Assembly (NCBI GenBank): GCA_023264735.1
Contig: JAHFVD010000072.1
Span: forward strand, 1-35,503
DNA length: 35,503 nucleotides
Direction of reading: 5' to 3'
Source: Mycobacterium sp.
Lineage (GTDB): Bacteria; Actinomycetota; Actinomycetes; Mycobacteriales; Mycobacteriaceae
The notes beneath the pieces were generated by a model, which was given only the letters and a program-made list of their open reading frames with translations, searched no databases and was not told the origin of the DNA. Each line of letters starts with the position of its first letter. The stretch's first letter is position 1. Both the position numbers and the translations under genes were made by a program. Below, in pieces: positions 16,261 through 23,322 of this stretch.

Positions 16261-17255
16261 GACGGTTTGACTCCGGTGATCATGACGTTGTAGTACCAGC
16301 CCTTGGGCACGACCTGCCGCCAGATGTTGTCATCGACCCAGCTCAGCCCGATCCAGCTGGTGAACGCGAACTTCGCGTAGCCCCAGCCGAGCTTGCCGGG
16401 CGGGATGGCGGCCTCGAAAGTGCGCAGCGGCCAGCCCAGCATCGCAGCGGTGAACTCCGTGGTGGACGTCGAGACGTCGACCGCGCCGGCGCTGCGGGCC
16501 ATCCGCTCGAGGTCGTCCGGGTCGAAGGTGTGCAGGTCGACGACCGCCTCCAGGGCGGCCGCGCGCGACGATTCGTCGAGCTCAGCCTGCGGCCGCCGCC
16601 AGCCCTCCAAGCCGGGCAGCTTGGTGACGTTGGTGGCCACCCGCCAGGTCAGCGTCGACAGCGACCGCGCGTAGGTGTTGCCCACGCTGGTGGGCTCGCC
16701 GGCGAACACGAACCGGCCACCGGGCTTGAGCACCCGGACCACCTCGCGCAGCGACTTCTCGACGTCGGGGATGTGGTGCAGGACGGCGTGCCCGACGACG
16801 AGGTCGAACGTGTCGTCCTCGTAGGGGACGCCTTCGGCATCGGCGACCCGGCCGTCGATGTCCAAGCCCAGGTTCTCGCCGTTGCGGGTGGCGACCTTCA
16901 CCATGCCGGGCGACAGGTCGGTCACCGAGCCGCGCCGGGCCACCCCGGCCTGGATCAGGTTGAGCAGGAAGAAGCCGCTGCCGCAGCCCAGCTCCAGTGC
17001 CCGGTCGTAGGGCAGCTCACGCAGTTCCTCCGGCGGCACGGTGGCGTCGAACAGGTTGCGGGCGTAGTCCACGCAGCGTTTGTCATACGAGATCGACCAC
17101 TTGTCGTCGTAGGACTCGGCCTCCCAGTCGTGATACAGAATCTGGGCCAGCTTGCTGTCGTTCAACGCCGCTTCCACCTGCTCCGCGGTGGCGTGGGGTG
17201 TCGGAGCCGGGTCGTCGGCGACATTAGACAGAGCGCCGGGGTCCTTCGAATTCAT
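16257..17255 (-). CDS. SAM-dependent methyltransferase, Rv3038c-like
   Basis: A 332-residue class I methyltransferase. Motif I is ALELGCGSGFF (86-96); VTDLSPGMVKVA carries the ribose-binding acid; DTFDLVVGHAVLHHIPDVEKSLREVVRVLKPGGRFVFAGEP is the Methyltransf_11 core. A hydrophobic C-terminal region (GKLGWGYAKFAFTSWIGLSW) may contact membrane or lipid. Substrate unknown. ATG 17255 sits 7 nt after TAGGCT; the longer frame to 17324 runs into echA17 and is rejected. It is followed by the CTGA-coupled Rv3037c-like gene. Confidence 0.85.
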   Translation of the reverse strand: MNSKDPGALSNVADDPAPTPHATAEQVEAALNDSKLAQILYHDWEAESYDDKWSISYDKRCVDYARNLFDATVPPEELRELPYDRALELGCGSGFFLLNLIQAGVARRGSVTDLSPGMVKVATRNGENLGLDIDGRVADAEGVPYEDDTFDLVVGHAVLHHIPDVEKSLREVVRVLKPGGRFVFAGEPTSVGNTYARSLSTLTWRVATNVTKLPGLEGWRRPQAELDESSRAAALEAVVDLHTFDPDDLERMARSAGAVDVSTSTTEFTAAMLGWPLRTFEAAIPPGKLGWGYAKFAFTSWIGLSWVDDNIWRQVVPKGWYYNVMITGVKPS

Positions 17256-17262
17256 GCAGGGC

Positions 17263-17268
17263 AGCCTA
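17263..17268 (-). promoter_or_regulatory. -10 box TAGGCT for the Rv3038c-like gene, overlapping the echA17 stop codon
   Basis: Minus strand TAGGCT, 7 nt, ATG 17255. The first three bases of the box are the TAG stop of echA17 (17266-17268). This implies an extra leaderless promoter inside a run of closely spaced genes. Confidence 0.5.
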
Positions 17269-17979
17269 ACGGCTATCGCCCGCGGCGAAGATCTCACCGT
17301 AGCGTTGCGCCTGCTCACCGGCATCGAGCCCGCCGTCGATCAGTGCCTTGGCACCGGCCAGCGCACTCGGTGCGGTGTCCACGAAGCGGCCCGCCCACAC
17401 CGCGGCGGCGTCAAAGACGTGATCGGGGGCCACCATCTCGTCGATCAGCCCGTGCACCAGCGCTTCCTTGGCGTCGACGAACCGGCCGCTGAACGCCAGA
17501 TCCTTGGCCCGCGCCGGCCCGACCGCACGGGCCAGCCGCTGGGCCCCACCGCCGCCGGGGACCAGGCCGGCCAGGATCTCGGTGGCGCCCAGCTTGACGT
17601 TGTCGCCGCTGACCCGCCAGTCGGCGGCCAGCGCCAGACTCAGCCCGGTGCCGAGGGCATAACCGGTGATGGCGGCGACCGTCGGTTTCGGGATCGCTGC
17701 GACGGCATCGATGGCCTCGCGGCGCAGCAGATCGGCGGCCTCGGCTTCAGCGCGATTCAGCGTGCGCAGTTCGGGAACGTCGTCGCCGACGGAGAAGATC
17801 TCGTGCCCGCCGAACAGGATGACCGTGGCGATGTCGGCACACTCGGCCACCTCAGCCGTCGCCGAGATGAGCTCGCGGTAGGTCTGCCGGGTCAGCGCGT
17901 TGGTCGGTGGGCGCGACACCAGGAGCACCCCAACACCGGGATGCTGCTCGCCGACGTGGATGCTGACGAACTCGCGCAT
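17266..17979 (-). CDS. echA17: enoyl-CoA hydratase/isomerase family protein EchA17
   Basis: A 237-residue crotonase-fold protein. The oxyanion-hole segments are HEIFSVGDD (59-67) and GYALGTG (106-112). Of the two catalytic glutamates of enoyl-CoA hydratase, the second is present (Glu134 in GATEILAG), but the first is replaced: the position equivalent to rat Glu144 is Ser114 (GLSLA). Hydratase activity may therefore be altered or use one acid. Expected to act in fatty-acid or CoA-thioester metabolism. It begins 1 bp after the NUDIX gene stop and ends 10 bp before the Rv3038c-like ATG; matches Rv3039c. Confidence 0.85.
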   Translation of the reverse strand: MREFVSIHVGEQHPGVGVLLVSRPPTNALTRQTYRELISATAEVAECADIATVILFGGHEIFSVGDDVPELRTLNRAEAEAADLLRREAIDAVAAIPKPTVAAITGYALGTGLSLALAADWRVSGDNVKLGATEILAGLVPGGGGAQRLARAVGPARAKDLAFSGRFVDAKEALVHGLIDEMVAPDHVFDAAAVWAGRFVDTAPSALAGAKALIDGGLDAGEQAQRYGEIFAAGDSR

Positions 17980-17980
17980 G

Positions 17981-18808
17981 TCAGTCCCCGCCGTAGCCCT
18001 GCGGGGCGCGGCGATTGCGGGCCTCGTTGTAACGGTCGCTGTTGAAGAACTCGATCTCCCAATTACCCTCGTGGACAGCGAGATTGGGCTGCACAGCCAC
18101 GATCTGGCGGTCCAGGGCCAGCACCTCGCCGACGGTGCGCCCGGCCAGCGAGTCCAGCTGGGTCCAGGTCGGGGGCAGCAGGAAACTGCGCGCCTCGGCG
18201 AAATCCTCGAGCGCCGCTTCGGGGCTGGTCCACGCCGCCTGTTCGGATTCGGTGTTGTGGCCGTCGGCGCGCTGGCCGTCGGGCAGTGCGCCGACGAAGA
18301 AGTAGGTGTCGTAGCGGCGGGTGCGCTCCTCTTCAGGGGTCACCCAGTTGGCCCACGGCCGCAGCAGGTCGGCCCGCAGCACCAGGTTTTCCCGGCGCAG
18401 GAATTCCGAGAACGACAGGCTGCGGTCGACCAGGGCCGCGCGGACGTCGCCGTAGATCGAGGCGTCGGCGACGATGCCGTCGGGATCGTCGGCAGGTCCG
18501 GCGAACAGCACGCCGGATTCCTCGAACGTCTCGCGGGCTGCGGCGCACACCAGTGCTTCGGCGAGGTCGTCGGAGATACCGAACCGCTGCGCCCACCAGT
18601 CCGGTCCGGGGCCATACCAGGCAATATCGGAGTTGCGGTCACGGTCGTCGACCCCACCGCCGGGGAACACCATCACGCCGCCGGCGAACTCCATCGCGCG
18701 GTGCCGGCGCATGAGAAAGACCTCGACACCGTCGCGCGCGGTGTCCCTGATCAACATGACCGTGGCCGCAGGACGGATCGGCAGCGGTTCGGGTTTGTCG
18801 TCGCTCAC
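17981..18808 (-). CDS. NUDIX hydrolase, Rv3040c-like
   Basis: A 275-residue NUDIX protein. The Nudix box is split: FPGGGVDD at 48-55 and, about 40 residues later, ARETFEESGV (91-100), which carries the metal-binding REXXEEXG core. Such an insertion between box halves is seen in NUDT19/NUDT7-like and related mycobacterial proteins, so a CoA or acyl-CoA diphosphatase activity is possible but not shown. GTG 18808 overlaps the ABC stop as GTGA, so it is translationally coupled; echA17 follows 1 bp after its end. Confidence 0.88.
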   Translation of the reverse strand: MSDDKPEPLPIRPAATVMLIRDTARDGVEVFLMRRHRAMEFAGGVMVFPGGGVDDRDRNSDIAWYGPGPDWWAQRFGISDDLAEALVCAAARETFEESGVLFAGPADDPDGIVADASIYGDVRAALVDRSLSFSEFLRRENLVLRADLLRPWANWVTPEEERTRRYDTYFFVGALPDGQRADGHNTESEQAAWTSPEAALEDFAEARSFLLPPTWTQLDSLAGRTVGEVLALDRQIVAVQPNLAVHEGNWEIEFFNSDRYNEARNRRAPQGYGGD

Positions 18809-19662
18809 AAGCGCCTCCTGTGGGCCGCGCGACTGCGCACGCGCCGGGCGAAGTAGCGGCCGTCGATAGTGTCCAGCGCGATCGATTGCCCGAACGCCGT
18901 GGACAGGTTCTCCGCTGTCAGCGTGTCATGCAGCAGCCCGCCGGCCACCACCTGGCCCTCGGACAGGATCAGGGCGTGACTGAAGCCGGGCGGGATCTCC
19001 TCCACGTGGTGGGTGACCAGAACCAGCGCCGGCGCATCGGCGTCGGCGGCCAGATCGCCAAGCCGGGACACCAGTTCCTCACGGCCGCCGAGGTCCAGAC
19101 CGGCTGCGGGTTCGTCGAGCAGCAGCAGCTCGGGATCAGTCATGAGCGAGCGCGCAATCAGTACCCGCTTGCGCTCGCCTTCGGAGAGGGTGCCGTAGGT
19201 GCGCTGCGCCAGGTGTTCGGCGCCGACGCTTTCCAGCGTGTCGACGGCCTGGGCGTAGTCGACGTCCTCGTAGGTCTCCCGCCAGCGGCCCAGCACGGCG
19301 TAGCCGGCCGAGACGACGAGATCGCGAACCACTTCGTCGTCGGGCACCCGCTGCGAGAGCGCCGAGCTGCTCAGCCCGATCCGCTGGCGCAACTCGGCCA
19401 TGTCGGTACGGCCCAGTCGCTCGCCGAGCACGTGGGCGGTGCCGGACGACGGATGCTCCATGGCGGCCGCGATCCGCAGCAGCGAGGTCTTGCCCGCGCC
19501 GTTCGGGCCGATCACCACCCAGCGTTCGTCGAGTTCGACCTGCCAGGTGACCGGTCCGACCAGGACCTGTCCCCCACGGCGCAGCGATACTCTCCGGAAG
19601 TCGATCAGCAGGTCGGGGTCGACCTCGTCTGCGGCGTCGGGCACTGCACCATCGTGCCGCAT
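18805..19662 (-). CDS. ABC transporter ATP-binding protein, Rv3041c-like
   Basis: A 285-residue single nucleotide-binding domain: Walker A GPNGAGKT (52-59), signature LSEGE (159-163), Walker B LLLLDE (179-184) and H-loop His218. The arrangement VVIGPNGAGKTSLLRI with a long VVRDLVVSAGYAVLGRW insert resembles the ModF/YheS-like solitary ATPases. No permease lies beside it except the unrelated YczE. ATG 19662 is used; an in-frame GTG at 19644 is the only later option. Even then the 5' end overlaps the 3' end of yczE by at least 40 bp. First gene of the ABC-NUDIX-echA17 run. Confidence 0.88.
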   Translation of the reverse strand: MRHDGAVPDAADEVDPDLLIDFRRVSLRRGGQVLVGPVTWQVELDERWVVIGPNGAGKTSLLRIAAAMEHPSSGTAHVLGERLGRTDMAELRQRIGLSSSALSQRVPDDEVVRDLVVSAGYAVLGRWRETYEDVDYAQAVDTLESVGAEHLAQRTYGTLSEGERKRVLIARSLMTDPELLLLDEPAAGLDLGGREELVSRLGDLAADADAPALVLVTHHVEEIPPGFSHALILSEGQVVAGGLLHDTLTAENLSTAFGQSIALDTIDGRYFARRVRSRAAHRRRL

Positions 19663-20318
19663 TCGTCTCGGTCCGCATGTGTGGGGTCGTTGCGATTTCG
19701 GGTGTGTCCGAGGATGTGTGCCCAGCCGCTGACAGCCAGGATCGGCTTGGGTGTCAGCCGCAGCACCAGTTGCACCATGGGTCCGATCCCGAACGCGTAG
19801 ATGACGGTCCCGACGCCGACGCTTCCGCCGAGCAGCCAGCCCGCGGCCAACACGGTGGCCTCGATCGCTGTACGCACCAGCCGCACCGAAATGCCGGTCC
19901 GCGCAACCAATCCCGTCATCAGCCCATCGCGGGGGCCGGGCCCGAGTCCCGCACCCACGTACAGCACGGTGGCCACGGCGTTGAGAACGACCGCCGCGAG
20001 CATCATGGCGACGCGGACAGGCATCGATTCCGGGGCGGTCAGCACGGCCAGTCCGCCGTCGACGGTGACCGCGATAACGATGACGTTGGCGACGGTGCCG
20101 ATGCCGGGCTTGTTCCGCAATGGAATCCACGCCAGCAGCACGACGACGCCGACCACCGCAGAGGCCACTCCGATGGACATCGGTGTGTGCCGGGTCAGGC
20201 CCTGGTGGAACACATCCCACGGGTCCAGGCCCAATCCGGCACGCACCATCATGGCCATCGAGAAGCCGTAGCAGGCCAGTCCGACCAGCAGGGCGACCCC
20301 GCGCAGCGTCGGCCTCAC
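19605..20318 (-). CDS. YczE/YitT-type integral membrane protein
   Basis: A 237-residue membrane protein with about five hydrophobic segments (near 7-24, 48-65, 74-94, 103-124, 156-182). The N-terminal GVALLVGLACYGFSMAMMVRAGLGLDPWDVFHQG and the GLGPGPRDGLMTGL repeat are the hallmarks of the YczE/YyaS family, which is often paired with the MocR-type regulator YczR, as here. Transport substrate unknown. GTG 20318 overlaps the stop of the 61-residue gene as GTGA. The last 19 codons run out of frame through the start of the ABC ATPase gene (58-bp overlap), giving a tail that does not look like the family. Confidence 0.85.
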   Translation of the reverse strand: MRPTLRGVALLVGLACYGFSMAMMVRAGLGLDPWDVFHQGLTRHTPMSIGVASAVVGVVVLLAWIPLRNKPGIGTVANVIVIAVTVDGGLAVLTAPESMPVRVAMMLAAVVLNAVATVLYVGAGLGPGPRDGLMTGLVARTGISVRLVRTAIEATVLAAGWLLGGSVGVGTVIYAFGIGPMVQLVLRLTPKPILAVSGWAHILGHTRNRNDPTHADRDECGTMVQCPTPQTRSTPTC

Positions 20319-20500
20319 CGGTGGTCGGAGAACCGGACGCGCAGGGCGTCCAGGTCACCGCGCAGCCGGCGGACATCGGCGTCGGTCTCATCCCCGACGG
20401 ACCATCCGGACGTTGTCGGATTCCACGGCCCGTGATTGGCGTCAAGCAACGCCGACAGCCGGTGGGCCACTCGGGAGAACCAGTTACTCATGACAGACAT
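20315..20500 (-). CDS. small hypothetical protein (61 aa), coupled to yczE
   Basis: Encodes MSVMSNWFSRVAHRL and then a polar, charged tail that ends RVRFSDHR. Not recognised. The stop overlaps the yczE start as GTGA, which argues that it is translated. Start could be ATG 20500 or ATG 20491 (M-S-N-W-F-S); GGAAG lies 10 nt before the latter. It is the first leftward gene after the operator-like repeats and would share the promoter with yczE. Residues 1-20 could form an amphipathic helix. Confidence 0.6.
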   Translation of the reverse strand: MSVMSNWFSRVAHRLSALLDANHGPWNPTTSGWSVGDETDADVRRLRGDLDALRVRFSDHR

Positions 20501-20511
20501 GCTTCCGCCCG

Positions 20512-20550
20512 ACTGGCTTGCAGTTCAATAGCCAGTTGGCACATACTGGC
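20512..20550. promoter_or_regulatory. three ACTGGC half-sites between yczR and the yczE unit (candidate YczR operator)
   Basis: ACTGGCT (20512-20518) and AGCCAGT (20530-20536) form a perfect 7-bp inverted repeat with an 11-bp spacer, and ACTGGC recurs at 20545-20550, 33 bp from the first copy. The 56-bp divergent intergenic region is almost filled by these half-sites. MocR regulators bind repeated half-sites in such regions, often near their own gene; autoregulation is inferred. Confidence 0.55.
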
Positions 20551-20556
20551 ATTCAA

Positions 20557-22002
20557 ATGGCGACATATATGGCGACCAGAGCGCTCGATCCGGACCTGTT
20601 GGCCCGTGAATTGGGCAACTGGCGTACCTCCAGCCGCAGTGGACCTACATATCAGGCGCTCGCCGACGGCCTGCGGATGCTGATCGTGGACGGCCGGCTG
20701 CCGGTCGGGTCGCGCCTGCCCAGCGAGCGCGTGCTGGCCGACGTGTTGCGCGTTTCCCGCACCACGATCACTGCCGCGTACGCCGACCTGGGCGACACCG
20801 GTTACCTGCATGCCCGCCGCGGCGCGCGCAGCACGATCGCACTGCCCCGCACACCGATGGTCGCAACCGATGACGCACCGGCCGCCATCAATCTGGCCGC
20901 CGCAGCCCTGGCCGCGCCGGCCAGCGCGGTGCAGGAGGCGTTCACCGAGGCGGCCCGCCAGTCCGCGTCGTATCTGCAGCACACCGGTCATGACATGCAC
21001 GGGGTGCTGGCCTTTCGTACCGCGATCGCCGAACGTTATTGCGCCAGAGGGCTTCCCACCACTGCCGATCAGATCATGGTGACGAGTGGCGCGCAGCATG
21101 CGATCGCGTTGATCCTGACGACCTACGTTCAGCCCGGCGATCGAGTTCTCGTCGAACAACCCACCTATCACGGCGTGCTCACCGCGATCGCGACAGCGGG
21201 AGCCCGGCCGGTGCCTGTCGCGATGACAAGGGAGGGCTGGGAACTCGACGCCCTTCACGCCGCAGTGCGCCAACTCGCTCCGACCCTGGCGTATCTGGTG
21301 CCTGACAATCACAATCCCACAGGGTTCTCGATGCCGGCTGCCGATCGCAAGCGATTATCCGACATCATCGCCGAGACCCGCACGCGCACAGTGATCGACG
21401 AGACGTTGACCGATGTCTGGCTCGACGAGCCGGTGCCCCCGCCGGTGGCCGCGTCGATGAGCTCACGCAGCGACCTGGTGATCACGATCGGCTCGATGTC
21501 GAAGTCGTTCTGGGGTGGGATGCGCATCGGCTGGATCCGGGCCGAGCCGAACGTGCTGGCGACCATCCGTGCGGTTCGCCCGTCCATCGACTTGGGCACG
21601 TCGGTGATCGAACAACTCGCTGCCGCATGGCTTCTCACCGAGCGGGCCGACGACGTGCTGCCCGAACGCCGGGAGATCCTGCGGGGCCGCCGCGCGCTGC
21701 TGCTCGACCTGATCGCCGAGCACCTGCCGGACTGGCGCCCGCTGCCCGGCACGGGTGGCATGTCGATGTGGGTGCAACTGCCCGCCCCGGTCAGCTCGGC
21801 GATGTGCGCATCGGCATCGCGGCTCGGTGTCGAGTTGCCGCCGGGCCCACGCTTCGGCGTCGACGGCACGCTCGAGCGGTTCGTCCGAATTCCGTTCGCG
21901 CTGCCCGAAGAAGAGCTGACGCAGGCCCTCGAACTGCTCGGCCGGGCCTGGCGCAGCATCACCGGGTCGTCCGCGCCCGAGGCCAGGGCGGTCGTGATCT
22001 AG
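20557..22002 (+). CDS. MocR/GntR-family PLP-dependent regulator (YczR-like)
   Basis: A 481-residue fusion: N-terminal GntR winged helix (about 30-95; YQALADGLRMLIVDGRLPVGSRLPSERVLADVLRVSRTTITAAY) and a C-terminal fold-type I aminotransferase-like domain (about 120-470). PLP-binding residues are visible: NHNPTG (251-256), Asp281 in VIDETLTD, and Lys316 in SMSKSFWGG. Such regulators sense PLP or an aminated ligand. Divergent to yczE, which defines the YczR type. Start: the frame opens at 20518 inside the operator repeats, so ATG 20557 (or ATG 20569) is preferred. Replaced a direct junction between Rv3041c and serB2 seen in M. tuberculosis. Confidence 0.85.
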   Translation: MATYMATRALDPDLLARELGNWRTSSRSGPTYQALADGLRMLIVDGRLPVGSRLPSERVLADVLRVSRTTITAAYADLGDTGYLHARRGARSTIALPRTPMVATDDAPAAINLAAAALAAPASAVQEAFTEAARQSASYLQHTGHDMHGVLAFRTAIAERYCARGLPTTADQIMVTSGAQHAIALILTTYVQPGDRVLVEQPTYHGVLTAIATAGARPVPVAMTREGWELDALHAAVRQLAPTLAYLVPDNHNPTGFSMPAADRKRLSDIIAETRTRTVIDETLTDVWLDEPVPPPVAASMSSRSDLVITIGSMSKSFWGGMRIGWIRAEPNVLATIRAVRPSIDLGTSVIEQLAAAWLLTERADDVLPERREILRGRRALLLDLIAEHLPDWRPLPGTGGMSMWVQLPAPVSSAMCASASRLGVELPPGPRFGVDGTLERFVRIPFALPEEELTQALELLGRAWRSITGSSAPEARAVVI

Positions 22003-22005
22003 CGC

Positions 22006-22063
22006 CGAGTGTGGGCCTCGTGCACGCATTTTCGTGATTTCGCGTGCATAGGACCCACAGTCG
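22006..22063. repeat. 22-bp imperfect inverted repeat between convergent yczR and serB2
   Basis: Arms 22006-22027 and 22042-22063 pair over 22 positions with three mismatches and two G-T wobbles, around a 14-nt AT-rich loop. It fills the 63-bp space between two stop codons, so it may be a bidirectional terminator; lack of a T-run and its size also suit a dispersed intergenic repeat. Confidence 0.65.
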
Positions 22064-22065
22064 AG

Positions 22066-23298
22066 CTACTCCGGTGGGATCTCCACCCGGCGCAGCATGC
22101 CGTCGACGGCGTCGGCCGCCTCGATCTCGGCGCGGGTGATGCCAAGGATGAACAACACGGTGTCCAGGTAGGGGTGGCTCAGCGAGGCGTCGGCGACCTC
22201 GCGCAGCGCGGGCTTGGCGTTGAAGGCCACCCCCAGACCGGCGGCGGCCAGCATGTCGATGTCGTTGGCGCCATCCCCGACGGCCACCGTCTGATCCATC
22301 GGCACCCCGGCCTGGCGCGCAAAATCCCTCAGCGCCTTGGCTTTACCAGCACGGTCGACCACCTCACCGACGACCCGGCCGGTCAACTTCCCGTCGACGA
22401 TCTCCAGTTCGTTGGCCGCCACGAAGTCCAGCATCAGTTCGTGCGCCAGCGGATCGATGACCTGGCGGAAGCCGCCGGACACCACGCCGCAGTGAAAACC
22501 CAAGCGGCGCAACGTACGAATCGTGGTGCGCGCCCCAGGGGTGAGCTCGATCTGGTCGGCGACCTCGTCGACCACTTCCGCGGGCAGGCCGGCCAGGGTG
22601 GCGACCCGGCGGTGCAGTGACTCGGCGAAGTCCAACTCGCCGCGCATAGCCGCCTCGGTGATCGCGGCGACGGCTTCACCGGCGCCGGCGTGCTCGGCCA
22701 GCATCTCGATGACCTCGCCCTGGATCAGGGTCGAGTCGACGTCGAACACGATGAGCCGCTTGGCCCGACGCTCCAGACTGTAGTTCTCGACGGCGATGTC
22801 CAGACCTTGCTCGGCGGCCACCCGGGCCAGCACCGTCTGCAGTTCCCCGCTGACACCGGCGGGCACCGACACCCGAAGCTCCAACCCCGTCACCGGGTAA
22901 TCGGAAACGCCACGGATGAAGTCGATGTTAACCCCGAGCGCGGCGGCCCCGCGGGCCACCACCCCGAATGCCGCCGCGGTGATGGGCCGCCCCAGCACCA
23001 CGATGGTGTGTGTGGACGGCTCGCGGATGATCGGGAGGTCGTCGCTGCGCTCGATCGTGACATCGAGCCCCACGCGGTGAATGGCATCGGTAACGTCGTC
23101 ACGCAATTGGGCACCGTCGGCCACATCGGCGCGGCCGGAAACCAGCACTCCCAGCGTCAGCCGCCCGCGGATCACCACCTGCTCGACGTTGAGCAGGTCC
23201 ACCTCATGGCGGGCCAGCACTTCGAAGAGCGCTGAGGTAACCCCAGGCTGGTCGACACCGGTGACGGTGATCAGCACCGACACCTTGGACATGGTCAT
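22066..23298 (-). CDS. serB2: phosphoserine phosphatase SerB2
   Basis: A 410-residue HAD enzyme making L-serine from phosphoserine. Two ACT domains lie at about 5-80 and 95-170; the HAD domain starts with FDVDST, nucleophile Asp186 and acid Asp188; SGG (motif II) lies in VVSGGFRQ, the motif III Lys in GKAKAL and the metal-binding GDGANDIDM in motif IV. This is the ACT-ACT-HAD layout of mycobacterial SerB2. Start: ATG 23298 gives M-T-M-S-K; ATG 23292 (M-S-K-V-S-V-L-I) is better spaced from AGG and is close to the M. tuberculosis length. It lies 24 bp after ctaD, so the two are cotranscribed. Confidence 0.95.
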   Translation of the reverse strand: MTMSKVSVLITVTGVDQPGVTSALFEVLARHEVDLLNVEQVVIRGRLTLGVLVSGRADVADGAQLRDDVTDAIHRVGLDVTIERSDDLPIIREPSTHTIVVLGRPITAAAFGVVARGAAALGVNIDFIRGVSDYPVTGLELRVSVPAGVSGELQTVLARVAAEQGLDIAVENYSLERRAKRLIVFDVDSTLIQGEVIEMLAEHAGAGEAVAAITEAAMRGELDFAESLHRRVATLAGLPAEVVDEVADQIELTPGARTTIRTLRRLGFHCGVVSGGFRQVIDPLAHELMLDFVAANELEIVDGKLTGRVVGEVVDRAGKAKALRDFARQAGVPMDQTVAVGDGANDIDMLAAAGLGVAFNAKPALREVADASLSHPYLDTVLFILGITRAEIEAADAVDGMLRRVEIPPE

Positions 23299-23322
23299 AC
23301 CTGAAAGGTTGCGTATCCCGCG

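Noticed and set aside
18805..20445. A 546-codon leftward frame starting at 20445
   Set aside because: Only the last 285 codons are the ABC ATPase; the rest is a shadow of yczE and the 61-residue gene.
20518..20556. ATG 20518 as yczR start
   Set aside because: It lies inside the operator repeats, and the residues it adds are not family-like.
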